In this document: piece after piece, positions 63,101 to 64,000 of the stretch | Layout: every line of letters begins with the position of its first letter | Position numbering within the stretch: position 1 is the first letter of the stretch | Source: Ignavibacteria bacterium | GTDB lineage: Bacteria; Bacteroidota; Ignavibacteria; Tepidaquicellales; Tepidaquicellaceae | Assembly: GCA_016719565.1 (NCBI GenBank) | Contig: JADJYU010000013.1 | Location: 124,001 to 188,000 of the forward strand | Reading direction: 5' to 3' | DNA length: 64,000 nt | Made by a program: the position numbers and the translations under genes | Notes under the pieces: generated by a model | What the model was told of the DNA's origin: nothing | What the model saw: only the letters and a program-made list of their open reading frames with translations | Databases searched by the model: none

Positions 63101-63288
63101 ATGTTGATCCTGGGTGAAAATGTGAACTGTTTTATATCGGTACCGGTATACGGAAGTGGAGCGTAATCTCCCGACATCATAGCCGGCGTACGGGGATTAT
63201 TCCATCTCGGATCATCATCCCGGGATTTCTGTCCCATGAAAATTACCGCAGATAAAATAATCACCGAAAGCAGAAAATACTTTTTCAT
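60115..63288 (-). CDS. Very large T9SS surface protein with Asp-box propeller and duplicated beta domains
   Basis: This 1057-residue exported protein has a signal peptide at 1-19. Residues ~70-530 form an Asp-box propeller (RTTDGGLTWIG, YSTDNGQTWSA, RTTNSGVTWDP, KSTDNGVTWSAG, RSIDGGSTFTD). Two tandem beta domains follow (FNLQSPPSGARVVSFPNSNT and FNLSSPPSGTTITTSPFNTS, each with YKW(I/K)FGSP). An alpha/beta region (GDILIMYDSTVTACRTSRDS ... KLVIFAEDVGYNL) that may be Rossmann-like comes next. The T9SS domain (QNYPNPFNPTTKINFSI ... KRMIVVK) ends the protein. Surface binding is likely; the target is unknown. Confidence 0.84.
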   Translation of the reverse strand: MKKYFLLSVIILSAVIFMGQKSRDDDPRWNNPRTPAMMSGDYAPLPYTGTDIKQFTFSPRINITPIGVLTTFPNVRVLPSTATVQTEVILVRNPNNPNILFGSSNSSRSSFINSGSYRTTDGGLTWIGSDSINAPNLNDQRGDPGPTIDKNNTIIFTHLSSATNFGGVTGMGANYSTDNGQTWSATYQVVNDANADKNLAGTDDSPTSPFYGNSYFAWTSFGTSPANGRAARTTNSGVTWDPAVIINSTPSGHNAQGHDVAVGPDGNVFVVWTAGVSSSPFTEDYVGVAKSTNGGVSYTATENAFDVNGSRSTSFNGWGIRTNGFPRIAIDRTNGSRRGWIYVVTSQLNLAPAGSDADVILRKSTDNGVTWSAGVRVNQDALNNGKVQFFPAVCVDDAGGVNVVYYDNRAFPSVGDSCSVYISRSIDGGSTFTDVEVADHHFRPKPASGLGGGYMGDYIGIAASVGKVVAIWADDKAGASSFYNAWTGAMQIVTYPLNAFNLQSPPSGARVVSFPNSNTPINISWDTSASTASYKWIFGSPSSNPRRLTIPSTSNLLTLTAGALDNALAGIGLAQGDSLVGQWDVWAFRNDQNNDSLKAANGPRAITLKRGVPELTSFNLSSPPSGTTITTSPFNTSTININWSRSGQGTTYKWKFGSPTISSVVLTLPSNAGGYDSALSFTNFALDGILGGLGLNPGDSAVGQWSVWAYNANDSLKASQNFALTVKRQSRGDILIMYDSTVTACRTSRDSLINNLNTLSATYDLYNKRGNTTGTTSISLRGYKTVVLLGEGTSLMSNVVKDSIKSYLAAGTSTVKSKLVIFAEDVGYNLDRTGSTFLDTAFARSTLGFQFMADRPGSGTVGLRGMTLYPNTFDSVSGVWPEVIKKSLSAPQNELYNLYRFRLFPDSINSIGRISPTFNVAIMGIDLESLRPAADSPPGSPVSRFVKGALDFVNGLITGIEPNSSFSAIPDRYSLSQNYPNPFNPTTKINFSIPKQGIVTLRVYDVLGKEVMTLVNEQKPAGNYSINFSAANLSSGAYFYRLESGEFKDIKRMIVVK

Positions 63289-63395
63289 TTAATTTCCTTT
63301 CTTTGGTTTGGTTGATTTATAAATAGATTGAACTTTTTAATGAAAATTCTGAAAAGGATTTTTTACTCCGGATATTTCAAAAGGAAAGTAAAGGA

Positions 63396-64000
63396 TCATT
63401 TCAGCAGGAGCATTTTTTTTGTATCGATTAAATTTCCGTCAGCTCTCATTACATAAAAATAAACCCCGCTTGGAATTCCCACTGCATTGAAAACAGTCTC
63501 ATGGTTCCCGGAAGGTTTGACTTCATTTACAAGTGTTAAAATTTGATTGCCTAAAATATCATAAATCTTTAATTCTAAAAATGCTTTTTTTGTTAGATTA
63601 TATTTTATTACAGTGGAAGGGTTAAACGGATTTGGATAATTCTGATGAAGCGTGTAATTACTCTGAACAGCTGAATTACCTAATACCGTTACGCCGCTTG
63701 CAGGATTTAAATACTTTGCGATAATTCCGTTACCTCCCGAGATCCAGCCTTCGTCATTATTCTTAAAATGGATCCCGAATATTCTGTCAACAAAATTATT
63801 ATCATCTTCTTCTATCCAGCTCGCGCCTGCGTTTGTGGATCTGTAAATGAATCCGTAATCACCGACAGCCCAGTAATTACTTTCGCCGGAAATATGAACA
63901 TTGTTAAGATATTTACCCGGAGGAATGATCTTCTCATTCCAGTTTACGCCGCCGTCATTTGTAATAAAAATTTTATTGCTGTAAGTAAATGCAATGCCGG
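63396..64000 (-). CDS. YCF48-like T9SS surface protein, C-terminal part (cut by window edge)
   Basis: The stop is at 63396-63398 and the gene continues past 64000, so only ~201 C-terminal residues are visible. These show YCF48/BNR-type propeller repeats (VGDYGFIYRSTNAGASWIEE, GIHFKNNDEGWISGGNG). A T9SS domain follows (LHQNYPNPFNPSTVIKYNL, KIYDILGNQILTLVNE, SGVYFYVMRADGN, ending KKMLLLK). It is on the same strand as the 1057-residue gene, ~107 bases upstream of it. The N-terminus is unseen. Confidence 0.85.
   Translation of the reverse strand, partial: GIAFTYSNKIFITNDGGVNWNEKIIPPGKYLNNVHISGESNYWAVGDYGFIYRSTNAGASWIEEDDNNFVDRIFGIHFKNNDEGWISGGNGIIAKYLNPASGVTVLGNSAVQSNYTLHQNYPNPFNPSTVIKYNLTKKAFLELKIYDILGNQILTLVNEVKPSGNHETVFNAVGIPSGVYFYVMRADGNLIDTKKMLLLK

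Overview
This 64 kb, A+T-rich window looks like a chromosomal piece from the Bacteroidota/Ignavibacteriota (FCB) side of the tree, most likely an Ignavibacteria-type bacterium. The main evidence is eight proteins (one cut by the window edge) that end in a type IX secretion (T9SS) sorting domain of the NYPNPFNP type, finishing in a Lys-rich IxLIK-like tail. Beta-propeller surface proteins (FG-GAP, Asp-box, YCF48-like, choice-of-anchor B) sit beside ordinary housekeeping genes (clpX, miaA, nadC, nadK, asnA, acyl-CoA carboxylase, bactofilin, HtrA). Taxonomy is inferred from these families only; no marker-gene search was possible.

Layout. 0-12.8 kb: an accessory block. Two copies of a divergent cassette (a ~500-residue soluble helical protein facing a 73-74 residue exported peptide) lie at either end. 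Between them are three FG-GAP/T9SS proteins, each near a ~100-120 residue exported beta-rich protein, a YCF48-like lipoprotein, and a REP-associated tyrosine transposase bracketed by two long hairpins. 13.0-16.5 kb: a BMP-type nucleoside/simple-sugar ABC transporter (ATPase plus two permeases). 16.5-19.2 kb: nadK, a DUF1844 protein and asnA; nadK and asnA are both broken by single-base homopolymer shifts. 19.3-24.8 kb: a five-gene lipopolysaccharide operon (O-antigen ligase, three glycosyltransferases, MsbA-like exporter). 25.0-31.7 kb: a ClpB cut off after its first ATPase domain, secreted propeller proteins and a decayed hicAB toxin-antitoxin pair. 31.8-36.8 kb: housekeeping genes, including acyl-CoA carboxylase, clpX and a tRNA-Leu. 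37-47.3 kb: secreted proteins, a complete DDE insertion sequence and miaA. 47.4-56.1 kb: metabolism and envelope genes, plus three tandem small exported paralogues and a flippase. 56.4-58.9 kb: an SMR transporter and a SigZ/Cys-rich peptide/methyltransferase module with two matching ECF-type promoters. 59.06-60.08 kb: a 1 kb composite tandem repeat. 60.1-64.0 kb: two more T9SS surface proteins.

How the genes work together. The exported proteins use two kinds of C-terminus: the classic T9SS domain, and in three proteins a shared ~150-residue module ending in paired dockerin-like calcium loops. The same choice-of-anchor-B propeller occurs once with each tail. The most promising undescribed systems are the duplicated cassette block at the left end and the SigZ module, whose two promoters have identical -35/-10 elements and spacing.

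Caution on sequence quality. Four genes (nadK, asnA, an anchor-B gene, sigZ) are each restored by changing a poly-A run by one base. This points to homopolymer sequencing error, or less likely to transcriptional slippage, rather than real loss.
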